Of a stretch of DNA of 20,272 nt, positions 7,944-15,599 are shown in pieces. The stretch covers positions 1 to 20,272 of the forward strand of contig WELA01000334.1 of NCBI GenBank assembly GCA_009602735.1, read 5' to 3'. This DNA is from Mesotaenium endlicherianum. Its lineage: Eukaryota; Streptophyta; Zygnematophyceae; Zygnematales; Mesotaeniaceae. The position numbers and the translations under genes were made by a program. Numbering within the stretch: position 1 is the first letter of the stretch; every line of letters begins with the position of its first letter. The notes under the pieces are model-generated. The model was not told the origin of the DNA. It saw nothing but the letters and a program-made list of their open reading frames with translations, and searched no databases.

Positions 7944-8088
7944 ATCATCACAACTGTGAGCGTAAAAGACCAATTTCTGAACAGCGTTTGATCTGTCAAG
8001 AATATAGAAGCTGGCTACACATAACCTGCTTCCATTAGATGATAAGAGTAATGTTGTTTTTTAAAATGCCTTTCTTTTAAGAATACAA

Positions 8089-8334
8089 TTATAAGGGCTT
8101 CTTCGGCAGGAAATCCTGTGGGCTGCATTTCAATATTTTCGCAATATCGTTGAGGTGCTTAAGATTGTAATGTGAAGGGTAATTAGGACTTTCAACCTTA
8201 CCAATAAAGCCAACGGACATATCCAGGGCATAAGCAAGATCGGCCTGAGACATTCCCAGTTCGAGTCTTTTTGCTTTGACCCGCTCGATCGCATAGTGAT
8301 CGATCTTGGTTTTTTCCACTTGCTTATTGGGCAT
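8089..8334 (-). CDS. Small XRE/Cro-type helix-turn-helix regulator
   Basis: An 81-residue protein that is almost entirely one HTH_3 domain: RVKAKRLELGMSQADLAYALDMSVGF with the recognition helix near SVGFIGKVE, then NLKHLNDIAKILKCSPQDFL, the standard closing helices. There is no effector domain, metallopeptidase or toxin partner next to it. The frame extends to a GTG at 8373, but ATG 8334 places the promoter and operator correctly just upstream, so I choose 8334. Probably an autoregulated DNA-binding protein. An IS element now lies about 110 bases upstream, so any former divergent partner may have been separated from it. The targets are unknown. Confidence 0.82.
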   Translation of the reverse strand: MPNKQVEKTKIDHYAIERVKAKRLELGMSQADLAYALDMSVGFIGKVESPNYPSHYNLKHLNDIAKILKCSPQDFLPKKPL

Positions 8335-8369
8335 TGTCCAAAAGTGGACAAATCTTTCTCCCTGAACAA
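8334..8369 (-). promoter_or_regulatory. Promoter and overlapping palindromic operator of the XRE gene
   Basis: On the minus strand TTG (8369-8367), 20 bases, then CACTTTTG (8346-8339) matches the Bacteroidota promoter with one mismatch in the -7 box. An inverted repeat TTGTCCA-N4-TGGACAA (8334-8351) covers the -7 box completely and ends in the A of the ATG. The arrangement predicts tight autorepression by the XRE protein and a nearly leaderless mRNA. Confidence 0.6.
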
Positions 8370-8446
8370 TCACCTATAGGAGAGTTTTTGATTGTACACA
8401 TGATATAATACCCGCATCCGGAAGAAAAACAGATTATTTCTTACTA

Positions 8447-9456
8447 ACGTGTTGTGCTATTGAAAACTCAGGGCATGTTTAATCTGAGCTAGTTTTTTTC
8501 CGTTTAAATGATTAATCCAGTGTAAGATTGACATTGAAGAGAGTTTCGATGTCAATCTTGCTGCTAATCCGTCATAAGATTTAGCATAGTTTCTTTTCAG
8601 ATTCAGTTGATCACACATTTGGGAAAAGAATGTTTCTACCATCTGCCTTTTTGATTTGTACTTTTTCGGATGTTTTTTGTAGTCATGCTGATTAATCCTG
8701 AATGGCACCCGCAATTTTACATTGAATTTGTCAAAAAGCTCCATCTGTAAAGGGTTTGAACGATAAGCCCTGTCTCCCAGCAGTTGCTTCCCTGAAGGAA
8801 GTTTACTGATTGATTTGAGATAATTAATGTCATGAATATTGCCCTTTGTAATACCGCTTTGCTGAACAACTCCATTATCAAAAATCACCACATGCAACTT
8901 GTATCCGATAAACCAACCTTTATTTACAGCACTGTAACCTTTAGCCGGAGCAGTATCAAAATCCTTTCTGAAAGCTTTATAGGTGCGCTCCCTGGCCAGT
9001 TTGACAACCGGTACGGGAACTGAATCAATCACCATCGCCTGGCTTTGATTCTCCAGTCGCTCTGATATTTTATCCTGAACCTTCACAATTTGACTACTTA
9101 GCCTTTTTCTTCTGCGGTTAAAACGTGTTCGGCAAATAAGCCTCGGGAATAAACCCGAATAGTCTGTTTTAAGCTTACTCCATAACAGATTCTCCGAATC
9201 GATGCTTAATGCTTCCATCAAGCAAGACAACGAAATCACCTCCAAATCACTCATATTGGGCGTTCTGGGATAAAACTGTAGGTTCCCTTTATTGTCAACT
9301 TCTTCTTCAAAGATCTCTTTGCATATACGATAAAATCTACCGAAATTCGTTTTGATGTTGTGCACGTGTTTTGGTTGGTTTGGTCACTTACCTAGACAAC
9401 GACACAACATTTTTTGCTTCATTGATTATCAAATATTTTTCAATAGCACAACGCGT
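8447..9456 (-). mobile_element. IS982-family insertion sequence, apparently intact
   Basis: About 1010 bases long, the normal size for IS982 elements. The ends share a near-perfect inverted repeat: 8445-8466 and the complement of 9437-9458 agree at all but one position (the core GTTGTGCTATTGAAAA is identical). I set the ends at the outermost AC dinucleotides by analogy with the family. No matching target-site duplication is visible in the flanks (left flank ends TTACTA, right flank starts TAATAT), so the exact ends are uncertain by a few bases. The transposase stop codon lies inside the left inverted repeat. The element sits between the XRE gene and the GH51 gene, and its GC content is lower than that of the flanking metabolic genes. 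Confidence 0.8.
8457..9365 (-). CDS. IS982-family transposase
   Basis: A 302-residue DDE transposase without frameshift. The catalytic residues can be assigned as D114 in VIDSVPVPV, D198 in LLGDRAYRS, and E244 in QMVETFFSQM, with the typical spacing. The N-terminus (NIKTNFGRFYRICKEIF) and C-terminus (LKRNYAKSYDGLAARLTSKL) match the style of Bacteroidota IS982 transposases. The start is GTG at 9365; no better ATG is available upstream. Since the frame and all three acidic residues are present, the element may still be active. Confidence 0.9.
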   Translation of the reverse strand: MHNIKTNFGRFYRICKEIFEEEVDNKGNLQFYPRTPNMSDLEVISLSCLMEALSIDSENLLWSKLKTDYSGLFPRLICRTRFNRRRKRLSSQIVKVQDKISERLENQSQAMVIDSVPVPVVKLARERTYKAFRKDFDTAPAKGYSAVNKGWFIGYKLHVVIFDNGVVQQSGITKGNIHDINYLKSISKLPSGKQLLGDRAYRSNPLQMELFDKFNVKLRVPFRINQHDYKKHPKKYKSKRQMVETFFSQMCDQLNLKRNYAKSYDGLAARLTSKLSSMSILHWINHLNGKKLAQIKHALSFQ

Positions 9457-9586
9457 TAATATATAAGCGTTGACCAGGATAGGAGTGTGACAAAAGAAAA
9501 ATAAGCGTATAAATGACATTTATTACTAAATAGCGCTATATTCGTAGCCGCTCGTTAATAAATGTAAAAAATACAATTATTAAACC
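9457..9586 (+). promoter_or_regulatory. Leader region of the GH51 gene with spaced inverted repeat
   Basis: This AT-rich stretch between the IS end and the arabinofuranosidase ATG holds a perfect 10-base inverted repeat, ACATTTATTA (9516-9525) and TAATAAATGT (9556-9565), 30 bases apart. Between the arms lies TATATTCG (9537-9544), one base off the -7 consensus; no good -33 TTG is seen. The repeat could be an operator, but low complexity makes chance plausible. Confidence 0.3.
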
Positions 9587-11515
9587 ATGTCGTTACGATT
9601 GCTTACAGCCTGCTTCTTTTGCTTGTGCCTACAGGCAGCTACCCTTGCCCAACGACCGAAAAAGATCAGCCCGGATCTGTTCGGTATTTTTTTTGAAGAC
9701 ATCAGCTATGCAGCAGATGGCGGTCTCTACGCTGAAATGGTGCAGAACCGTTCTTTCGAATATTCTCCTACTGACCGCAAAGGCTGGAATGCATTAACAT
9801 CGTGGGATTATCTAACAGATGGTTTTGGATATGGCAATATCTCTGTTGAATCTTCTTCCCCCTTGCATCCTAATAACAAGCATTATGTATTGCTCACGAT
9901 AGAGGAACCCGGACAAAAAGGAATCGGTATCCGGAATAATGGTTTTGACGGTATGGTGATCCGTAAAGGAGCGCAATACCATTTCTCTTTGTTTGCAAAA
10001 CAGGAATCACCAGGTGCGGGGATTGCTACTGAGGTAAGTTTGCAGAACAACAAAGGCGAAATATTGGCAGCATCAAAAAGCTCCATCAACAACAAGGAAT
10101 GGAAAAAATATGAACTCACTTTAACAGCAGATGGCAGTACCGATAGTGCGCAACTCGTGATACGCTTTACCTCAAAGGGTACCGTTGCACTGGACATGGT
10201 TTCACTTTTTCCGGAGAAAACTTTTCACAACAGACCCAACGGCCTCAGGGCCGATCTGGCACAAACGATCGCAGACCTGCATCCCAAATTCATGCGTTTC
10301 CCCGGTGGTTGTTTGGTGCACGGCGATGGCCTGGGTAATATGTACCGCTGGAAAAATACGATCGGTCCTGTTGAGCAGCGCGTCGAACAAAAAAATAGCT
10401 GGAACTATCACCAGTCGGCCGGACTGGGTTATTTTGAATATTTCCAATTCTGCGAAGACATCGGCGCCAAACCGCTGCCGGTAGTGCCGGCCGCTGTGAG
10501 CTGCCAGAACTCGGGCGGCACCTGGCGCATTGGCGGAACAGGTCAGCGTGGCCTGGAACCGGATGAACTGAAAACTTATATCCAGGATGTACTGGACCTG
10601 ATTGAATATGCGAATGGTTCAAAAGATAGTTATTGGGGGGCCAAAAGAGCCGCCGCAGGCCATCTGGAGCCTTTTCACCTGGAATACATTGGCATTGGCA
10701 ATGAAGACAAGATCACACCGGTTTTCAAAGAGAGGTTCCAGAAAATATATGCTGCTGTAAAAGAAAAATATCCTGCCGTTACAGTTATTGGAACCGTTGG
10801 TCCCGCGCCAGCCGGCGAGGATTTCGAGCTGGGATGGCAATTCGCCAATGAACAAAAAGTGCCCATAGTAGATGAACATTATTATGAAGCACCCGCCTGG
10901 TTTCTCAGTAACCAGCATCGCTACGATCACTACAACAGGAATCTTTCCGGTGTGTATATCGGGGAATATGCATCGCGCGGTAATACATTGGGTAATGCGC
11001 TGGCAGAAGCCGTTTACATGACATCACTGGAAAGGAATGCCGATGTGGTACGCATGGCATCCTATGCACCCCTACTGGCTAACCAGCAACATACTTCCTG
11101 GAATCCCAACCTTATTTATTTTACCAATACCCGCATCCTGCCAACAGTGAACTATTATGTGCAGCAACTTTTCTCACGCAACCAGGGAGATCTTTATTAT
11201 GATGGCCTGGTGTCTTTTGCACAGAAAGACTCTGTACTGGCGGCGTCTTGTGTAAAAGATACCCATACGGGCGACCTGATCATCAAGATCGTGAATGCAG
11301 GACCGGCCCAAACGGTTGCAGATATACAACTGGGTTCATTGATGGCTAAGAATGCATCAGCCGAAGTACAAGTCCTTTCAGGCGAACCGGGCATGAAAAA
11401 TACCTGGGAACATCCGGAAACGATTGTACCCAAAATGGCCGCAATACAACCGGGGAGAAAGATGCAATACGATGTAATACCTTATTCGCTTACCGTGATC
11501 AGGGTAAAGAAGTAA
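9587..11515 (+). CDS. Secreted GH51 alpha-L-arabinofuranosidase
   Basis: A 642-residue glycoside hydrolase family 51 enzyme that releases terminal arabinofuranose from arabinan, arabinoxylan or arabinogalactan side chains. A signal peptide (MSLRLLTACFFCLCLQAATLAQ) is followed by the GH51 entry motif ISPDLFGIFFEDISYAADGGLYAEMVQNRSFEY. A carbohydrate-binding-like beta sandwich (about 60-210) comes next, then the barrel with RFPGGCLVHGDG, the acid/base Glu in GIGNED (E373), DEHYYEAPAWF, and the probable nucleophile Glu in YIGEYAS (E460). A C-terminal beta domain ends the protein. The length and inserted sandwich are typical of the large plant-like and Bacteroidota GH51 group. It is followed after 80 bases by the GH43-GH43-GH27 protein, which acts on related polymers. 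Both are exported, so degradation occurs in the periplasm or outside. Confidence 0.95.
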   Translation: MSLRLLTACFFCLCLQAATLAQRPKKISPDLFGIFFEDISYAADGGLYAEMVQNRSFEYSPTDRKGWNALTSWDYLTDGFGYGNISVESSSPLHPNNKHYVLLTIEEPGQKGIGIRNNGFDGMVIRKGAQYHFSLFAKQESPGAGIATEVSLQNNKGEILAASKSSINNKEWKKYELTLTADGSTDSAQLVIRFTSKGTVALDMVSLFPEKTFHNRPNGLRADLAQTIADLHPKFMRFPGGCLVHGDGLGNMYRWKNTIGPVEQRVEQKNSWNYHQSAGLGYFEYFQFCEDIGAKPLPVVPAAVSCQNSGGTWRIGGTGQRGLEPDELKTYIQDVLDLIEYANGSKDSYWGAKRAAAGHLEPFHLEYIGIGNEDKITPVFKERFQKIYAAVKEKYPAVTVIGTVGPAPAGEDFELGWQFANEQKVPIVDEHYYEAPAWFLSNQHRYDHYNRNLSGVYIGEYASRGNTLGNALAEAVYMTSLERNADVVRMASYAPLLANQQHTSWNPNLIYFTNTRILPTVNYYVQQLFSRNQGDLYYDGLVSFAQKDSVLAASCVKDTHTGDLIIKIVNAGPAQTVADIQLGSLMAKNASAEVQVLSGEPGMKNTWEHPETIVPKMAAIQPGRKMQYDVIPYSLTVIRVKK

Positions 11516-11550
11516 TAACTGTATTTGGTTTTAGAAGACAGGCAGTTACA

Positions 11551-11583
11551 ACCAGCCGTTTCTACGGTTGGTATTATTTTAAT
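11551..11583 (+). terminator. Hairpin with T-rich tail between the GH51 and GH43/GH27 genes
   Basis: ACCAGCCG (11551-11558) pairs with CGGTTGGT (11565-11572), eight pairs including one G-U, loop of 6 bases, followed by ATTATTTTAATT. It fits a weak intrinsic terminator or attenuator that would lower read-through into the downstream gene. Confidence 0.45.
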
Positions 11584-11595
11584 TATAAAAAATAA

Positions 11596-14500
11596 ATGAC
11601 CATGCCAGGGACCCGATTCAGGCGTTTGATTGCCTGCTGTTTTCTTTTGTTTGTTGCAGGATGGGCCCAGGGCCAGTATTCCGCTTACCTGTTTGTGTAT
11701 TTCACAGGAAACAGCATCAACGATGAATCCATTCATTTTGCTATTAGCAAAGACGGTTACCGTTTCATTGCATTGAATCACAACAATGCAGTGATCAACA
11801 GCAAAACCATCAGCAGCAGCGGTGGCGTTAGAGACCCGCACATACTCAGGTCGGCCGATGGTAAAATATTTTATATGGTGGCTACCGATATGGTATCAGC
11901 CAAAGGATGGGATTCCAACCGGGCGATGGTATTATTGAAATCGAACGACCTGGTGCATTGGACTTCCGCCGTAGTAAATATCCGGCAACGTTTTCCCGGC
12001 AATGAAACCCTACAGCGTGTGTGGGCGCCACAGACCATTTACAATAAGGAAACAGGAAAGTATATGATCTATTGGTCGATGAAACACGGCAAGGATCCCG
12101 ATAAGATCTATTACGCGTATGCCAATGCAGATTTCACTGATCTGGAAACAGAACCCCGGCAATTATTCTTCAGTCCCACTAACGGCGCTTGCATAGATGG
12201 CGATATCATATACAAAGACGGCAAATACCATCTTTTCTTCAAAACAGAAGGCGCGGGTGCCGGTATCAAAATAGCTGTATCCGATAAACTCACTTCAGGC
12301 TATACACTCAACGACCACTATGTACAGCAAACCAAGGACCCTGTTGAAGGTTCAGGTGTATTTAAACTGAATGATAAGGAAGGATACATCCTCATGTACG
12401 ATGTGTACACAAAGGGCCGCTATCAATTCACTTACAGCAAAGACCTGGTCGATTTTAAAGTAGTGGATAAAGACGTGCTGATGAATTTTCATCCCCGCCA
12501 TGGAACCGTTATGCCCATCACTTCGCAGGAAGCGAACCGTTTGTTGAAGGCATGGGGAACAGGAGCAGATATTGCCAACACTGCCGTATCAGCGGCTATA
12601 AGAAAAGGGAACACGCGTGTAGATACCATAAGCAATAACTTGTACCTGTCTGTTAAACCGGGTTACGACCTCCACCAACTCGATGCGCATTTTTTCAGCA
12701 TGCCAGGCATACGGCAACAACCTGCGGGTCCGCAGGATTTCAGCAAAGGGCCGGTGAAGTATAGCTTTTCGGTTGGCGGTAAAACTCCAGAGCAGTGGAA
12801 TGTATACGCACAAGTGAATGCCAACCCGGTGCTGGATGGCCTCTATGCCGATCCTGATATTTTATTTTCACAAAAAACAAAACGGTATTATATCTATCCC
12901 ACCAGCGATGGTTTTAATAACTGGTCGGGCACATTCTTTAAAACTTTTTCTTCGCCCGACCTGGTTCATTGGAAAGACGAAGGAACCATACTCGATCTCG
13001 AAAAACATGTAAGCTGGGCCAAGCGCAATGCATGGGCTCCAACGGCTATTGAGAAAAAACATGGCAACGGGTATAAATATTATTTCTATTTCACTGCCGC
13101 GCAAAAGATCGGTGTGGCGGTGGCGGATGATCCGGCAGGACCTTTCACCGATTCGGGCAAACCGTTGATAGACCAGCTTCCCGCAGGTATTACGCATGGG
13201 CAAACGATCGACCCGGTTGTATTTGCCGATCCCGTATCCGGTAAAAATTACCGTGTGCGTTATGGCTTTGCCGATGCGCCGCAAGGTCCCATTCATATAC
13301 CTGCCAACAACATCGTATTGCAAAAATCAGTTGCATCGGGTATTTATGCAACAGGCCACAATTCAGTGATACAGGCGCCGGGCAAAGATGAATGGTATAT
13401 GGTGTATCACCGCTTCAATTATCCCAATGGCATTCAATTGGGCCACGCGGCAGGATACAATAGAGAAGTATGTATCGATAAACTGCAGTTCAATGCAGAT
13501 AGCACCATCCGCCAGGTGATACCTACCCATACAGGTATTTTACCCAAACAGGATTTTCATAGCTGGGCTGCGTCACCGCCCATGGGTTGGAACAGTTGGG
13601 ATTGTTTTGGTCCCACTGTTACCGAAAAAGAAGTGAAAGCCAATGCAGATTATATGGCTGCTCATTTAAAAAAAGCAGGGTGGGAATACATCGTAGTGGA
13701 TATACGATGGTATGTTGCGAACGACAAATCGCATGGTTACAACCAAAAAGATCCGCAATACAATATAGACCCTTACGGGAGGCTGCTCCCCGCCGAAAAC
13801 CGTTTCCCTTCTTCAAAAGGAGGCAAGGGCTTCAAGCCTTTGGCCGATTACCTGCACAGCAAAGGGTTGAAATTCGGCATACACATCATGCGCGGTATTC
13901 CGGTATTGGCGGTGAAACAAAATTTGCCCATCAAAGGAAGCACTGCACATGCAGCGGATATTTATTCCGAAAAAGACCAGTGCAAATGGCTGCGCGATAT
14001 GTACACCATCGTTCCCGGAAAAACAGGCTCACAGGAATATTATAATTCGCTTTTTGAGCTGTATGCATCGTGGGGACTGGATTTTGTGAAAGTAGATGAT
14101 CTCTCTTCTCCTATTTATTTTGATGGCGAGGTAGAAATGATCAGGCAGGCGATCGATCGTACCGGGCGTAAGATTGTGTTGAGCACTTCTCCCGGCGAAA
14201 CACCTATTCAGCATGCGGCCCACGTGCAGGCACACGCCAATATGTGGCGCACGGTGGGTGATTTCTGGGACAACTGGAAACAGTTGAAAGAGCATTTCGA
14301 AGTGTTCGAAAGATGGAACCCATGGAGGAGTTACGGAGCATATCCCGATGGAGATATGTTGCCGCTCGGACGCATCGGAATCCGCGCAGAGAACGGAGAT
14401 ACGCGCATGACCGCTTTCAACAAAGATGAACAATATACATTGATGACTTTGTGGAGCATTTTTAAATCGCCATTGATGTTCGGTGGCAACCTTCCCGATA

Positions 14501-14835
14501 ATGATGCGTTCACCGATTCTTTGATCACCAATCAAGCGGTGCTGGATGTTTTAAAGAAGAGCACTAATAACAAACCTTTATTCAATGAGGCCGATAAAGC
14601 GGCCTGGATAGCCGATGATCCCGCATCCGGCGCCAAATACCTGGCGGTATTCAACAAGGCCGATAGAAATGGTGCCGATAAAATCTCCGTTAATTTAAAA
14701 GCGTTGGGTTTCAGCTCCCGTTGCTTCATCAAAGACTTGTGGACGGGCAAGGAACTGGGTGCCTTTTCAGACGAATTTACACCGGAGATCAACAGGCATG
14801 GGGTCGGGTTGTATAGTGTTTATATTAAACGGTAA
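11596..14835 (+). CDS. Secreted three-domain glycoside hydrolase: GH43 - Ig-like linker - GH43 (incomplete) - GH27
   Basis: A 1079-residue protein with a signal peptide (about 1-26). Domain 1 (about 28-320) is a GH43 five-blade propeller with all three catalytic acids: D80 in VRDPHI, D201 in CIDGDI, E251 in VEGSG. Residues about 343-408 form a beta-sandwich linker (LSVKPGYDLHQLDAHF to WNVYAQVNANPV). Domain 2 (about 412-650) is GH43-like, with D419 in YADPD and D539 in TIDPVVFAD, but the segment with the catalytic Glu before GHNSV (587-591) is missing. Domain 3 (about 658-1079) is GH27 alpha-galactosidase-like: PPMGWNSWDCFG, VDIRW, nucleophile D834 in FVKVDDLS, acid/base D889 in WRTVGDFWDNW, and a C-terminal beta domain. 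One chain would thus remove arabinofuranose or xylose and alpha-galactose residues. ATG 11602 is an alternative start. It follows the GH51 gene with a hairpin between them. Confidence 0.9.
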   Translation: MTMPGTRFRRLIACCFLLFVAGWAQGQYSAYLFVYFTGNSINDESIHFAISKDGYRFIALNHNNAVINSKTISSSGGVRDPHILRSADGKIFYMVATDMVSAKGWDSNRAMVLLKSNDLVHWTSAVVNIRQRFPGNETLQRVWAPQTIYNKETGKYMIYWSMKHGKDPDKIYYAYANADFTDLETEPRQLFFSPTNGACIDGDIIYKDGKYHLFFKTEGAGAGIKIAVSDKLTSGYTLNDHYVQQTKDPVEGSGVFKLNDKEGYILMYDVYTKGRYQFTYSKDLVDFKVVDKDVLMNFHPRHGTVMPITSQEANRLLKAWGTGADIANTAVSAAIRKGNTRVDTISNNLYLSVKPGYDLHQLDAHFFSMPGIRQQPAGPQDFSKGPVKYSFSVGGKTPEQWNVYAQVNANPVLDGLYADPDILFSQKTKRYYIYPTSDGFNNWSGTFFKTFSSPDLVHWKDEGTILDLEKHVSWAKRNAWAPTAIEKKHGNGYKYYFYFTAAQKIGVAVADDPAGPFTDSGKPLIDQLPAGITHGQTIDPVVFADPVSGKNYRVRYGFADAPQGPIHIPANNIVLQKSVASGIYATGHNSVIQAPGKDEWYMVYHRFNYPNGIQLGHAAGYNREVCIDKLQFNADSTIRQVIPTHTGILPKQDFHSWAASPPMGWNSWDCFGPTVTEKEVKANADYMAAHLKKAGWEYIVVDIRWYVANDKSHGYNQKDPQYNIDPYGRLLPAENRFPSSKGGKGFKPLADYLHSKGLKFGIHIMRGIPVLAVKQNLPIKGSTAHAADIYSEKDQCKWLRDMYTIVPGKTGSQEYYNSLFELYASWGLDFVKVDDLSSPIYFDGEVEMIRQAIDRTGRKIVLSTSPGETPIQHAAHVQAHANMWRTVGDFWDNWKQLKEHFEVFERWNPWRSYGAYPDGDMLPLGRIGIRAENGDTRMTAFNKDEQYTLMTLWSIFKSPLMFGGNLPDNDAFTDSLITNQAVLDVLKKSTNNKPLFNEADKAAWIADDPASGAKYLAVFNKADRNGADKISVNLKALGFSSRCFIKDLWTGKELGAFSDEFTPEINRHGVGLYSVYIKR

Positions 14836-14841
14836 ATTAAT

Positions 14842-14987
14842 TTCCAGCACTGGGTTTCTCCTGAAAGAGCGGCCGTAGCCGGCGATTCAACATGCTGGAG
14901 TCGGAAGTAGCGCCCGTTATAAAAGCATTGGTTGAAAATGGCATCGAAGTAGCGGCTGTACGATACGTGAACTTTGCAATCAGCTGA
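14842..14987 (+). pseudogene. Remnant of a DUF1259 (LppY/LpqO-like) gene
   Basis: The frame from ATG 14892 to the stop at 14985-14987 encodes MLESEVAPVIKALVENGIEV and a short degenerate tail. This resembles the DUF1259 pattern in which an (M)LE-EV-PVI-AL--NGIEV segment precedes a conserved HNH. Just upstream, in another frame (from about 14842), the codons read WVSPERAAVAGDS, which resembles the residues that directly precede it in the family, so a single-base frameshift near 14890 separates them. The HNH and the rest of the protein are gone: the tail reads AAVRYVNFAIS and then stops, overlapping the 3' end of the converging cytidylyltransferase gene by 8 bases. The family call is from memory of the motif; only about 45 codons remain. 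Confidence 0.45.
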
Positions 14988-15588
14988 TCAGTTGCTGGTA
15001 GTCTTCTGGCGTGTCTACATCTATGTTCCCTTCGGGAAAGGGGATGAACGCACCCTCATTCAGGTGACGGCGTATGATGCTTTTGGCTCCCGCATCGCCG
15101 GTCAGTTGCAGTAATTCGGGGAAAATATTTTTGTGAAACAACGCGGGTGTACCAAAGCTGTCACCGTACGCACTCGCAACAATGTGCTTGCCGGTTGCCT
15201 GATAGGTGGTGATTAAATGCTTCAATGATGCAGTGGTTACATAAGGCTGATCGGCCAATAGCAGCACCACTGCTTCTGCAAGCGGGTTCAGTTGTGTGCA
15301 TGTTTTTATCCCATGACGAATGGAAGATGCTATTCCTTCCTGCCACCCAGTATTGATGACCGTATGTGCCGCGTTGTTGTTAAGTGCTTCCTGGATAAGA
15401 CCGGCATTGGCTCCTAAAACAACTGTAACAGCACCTGCATTGGCGTTGATGGCTGCTTCGCATGCATGTTGTACCAGTGTTTTGCCGGCATATAAGAGTA
15501 ACTGTTTGGGAGTACCCAATCGCGAAGAAGCTCCTGCGGCGAGTATGATAACTCCAATATTGCCGGTATGCATTTTCTCTTCTGCCAT
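14980..15588 (-). CDS. mocA: MocA-like molybdenum cofactor cytidylyltransferase
   Basis: A 202-residue NTP-transferase-fold protein. It has the nucleotide-binding signature ILAAGASSRLGTPKQ (about 15-29), GWQEGIASSIRHG (81-93), LLADQP with the metal-binding Asp (112-115), FGTPALF (145-151), GDAGAK (164-169) and NIDVDTPEDY (188-197). In MocA this enzyme transfers CMP from CTP to molybdopterin-Mo, giving the cytosine dinucleotide cofactor (MCD) used by many bacterial molybdenum hydroxylases. It is the last gene of the operon, 11 bases after xdhC, and very likely matures the cofactor of the exported large subunit encoded upstream. A guanylyl- or other nucleotidyl-transferase is the alternative, but the operon context favours MocA. 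Confidence 0.85.
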   Translation of the reverse strand: MAEEKMHTGNIGVIILAAGASSRLGTPKQLLLYAGKTLVQHACEAAINANAGAVTVVLGANAGLIQEALNNNAAHTVINTGWQEGIASSIRHGIKTCTQLNPLAEAVVLLLADQPYVTTASLKHLITTYQATGKHIVASAYGDSFGTPALFHKNIFPELLQLTGDAGAKSIIRRHLNEGAFIPFPEGNIDVDTPEDYQQLIS

Positions 15589-15599
15589 TGATCTGGTGT

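Noticed and set aside
8007..8032. Possible hairpin between the methyltransferase and XRE genes (GAAGCTGG / CCTGCTTC)
   Set aside because: Seven of eight pairs with a 10-base loop and no T-run; too weak to call a bidirectional terminator.
8439..9464. Target-site duplication of the IS982 element
   Set aside because: The flanks TCTTACTA and TAATATAT do not match over 3 to 9 bases; only a trivial TA is shared.
13587..14045. Plus-strand frame of 152 codons inside the hydrolase
   Set aside because: Out-of-frame shadow of the GH27 domain.
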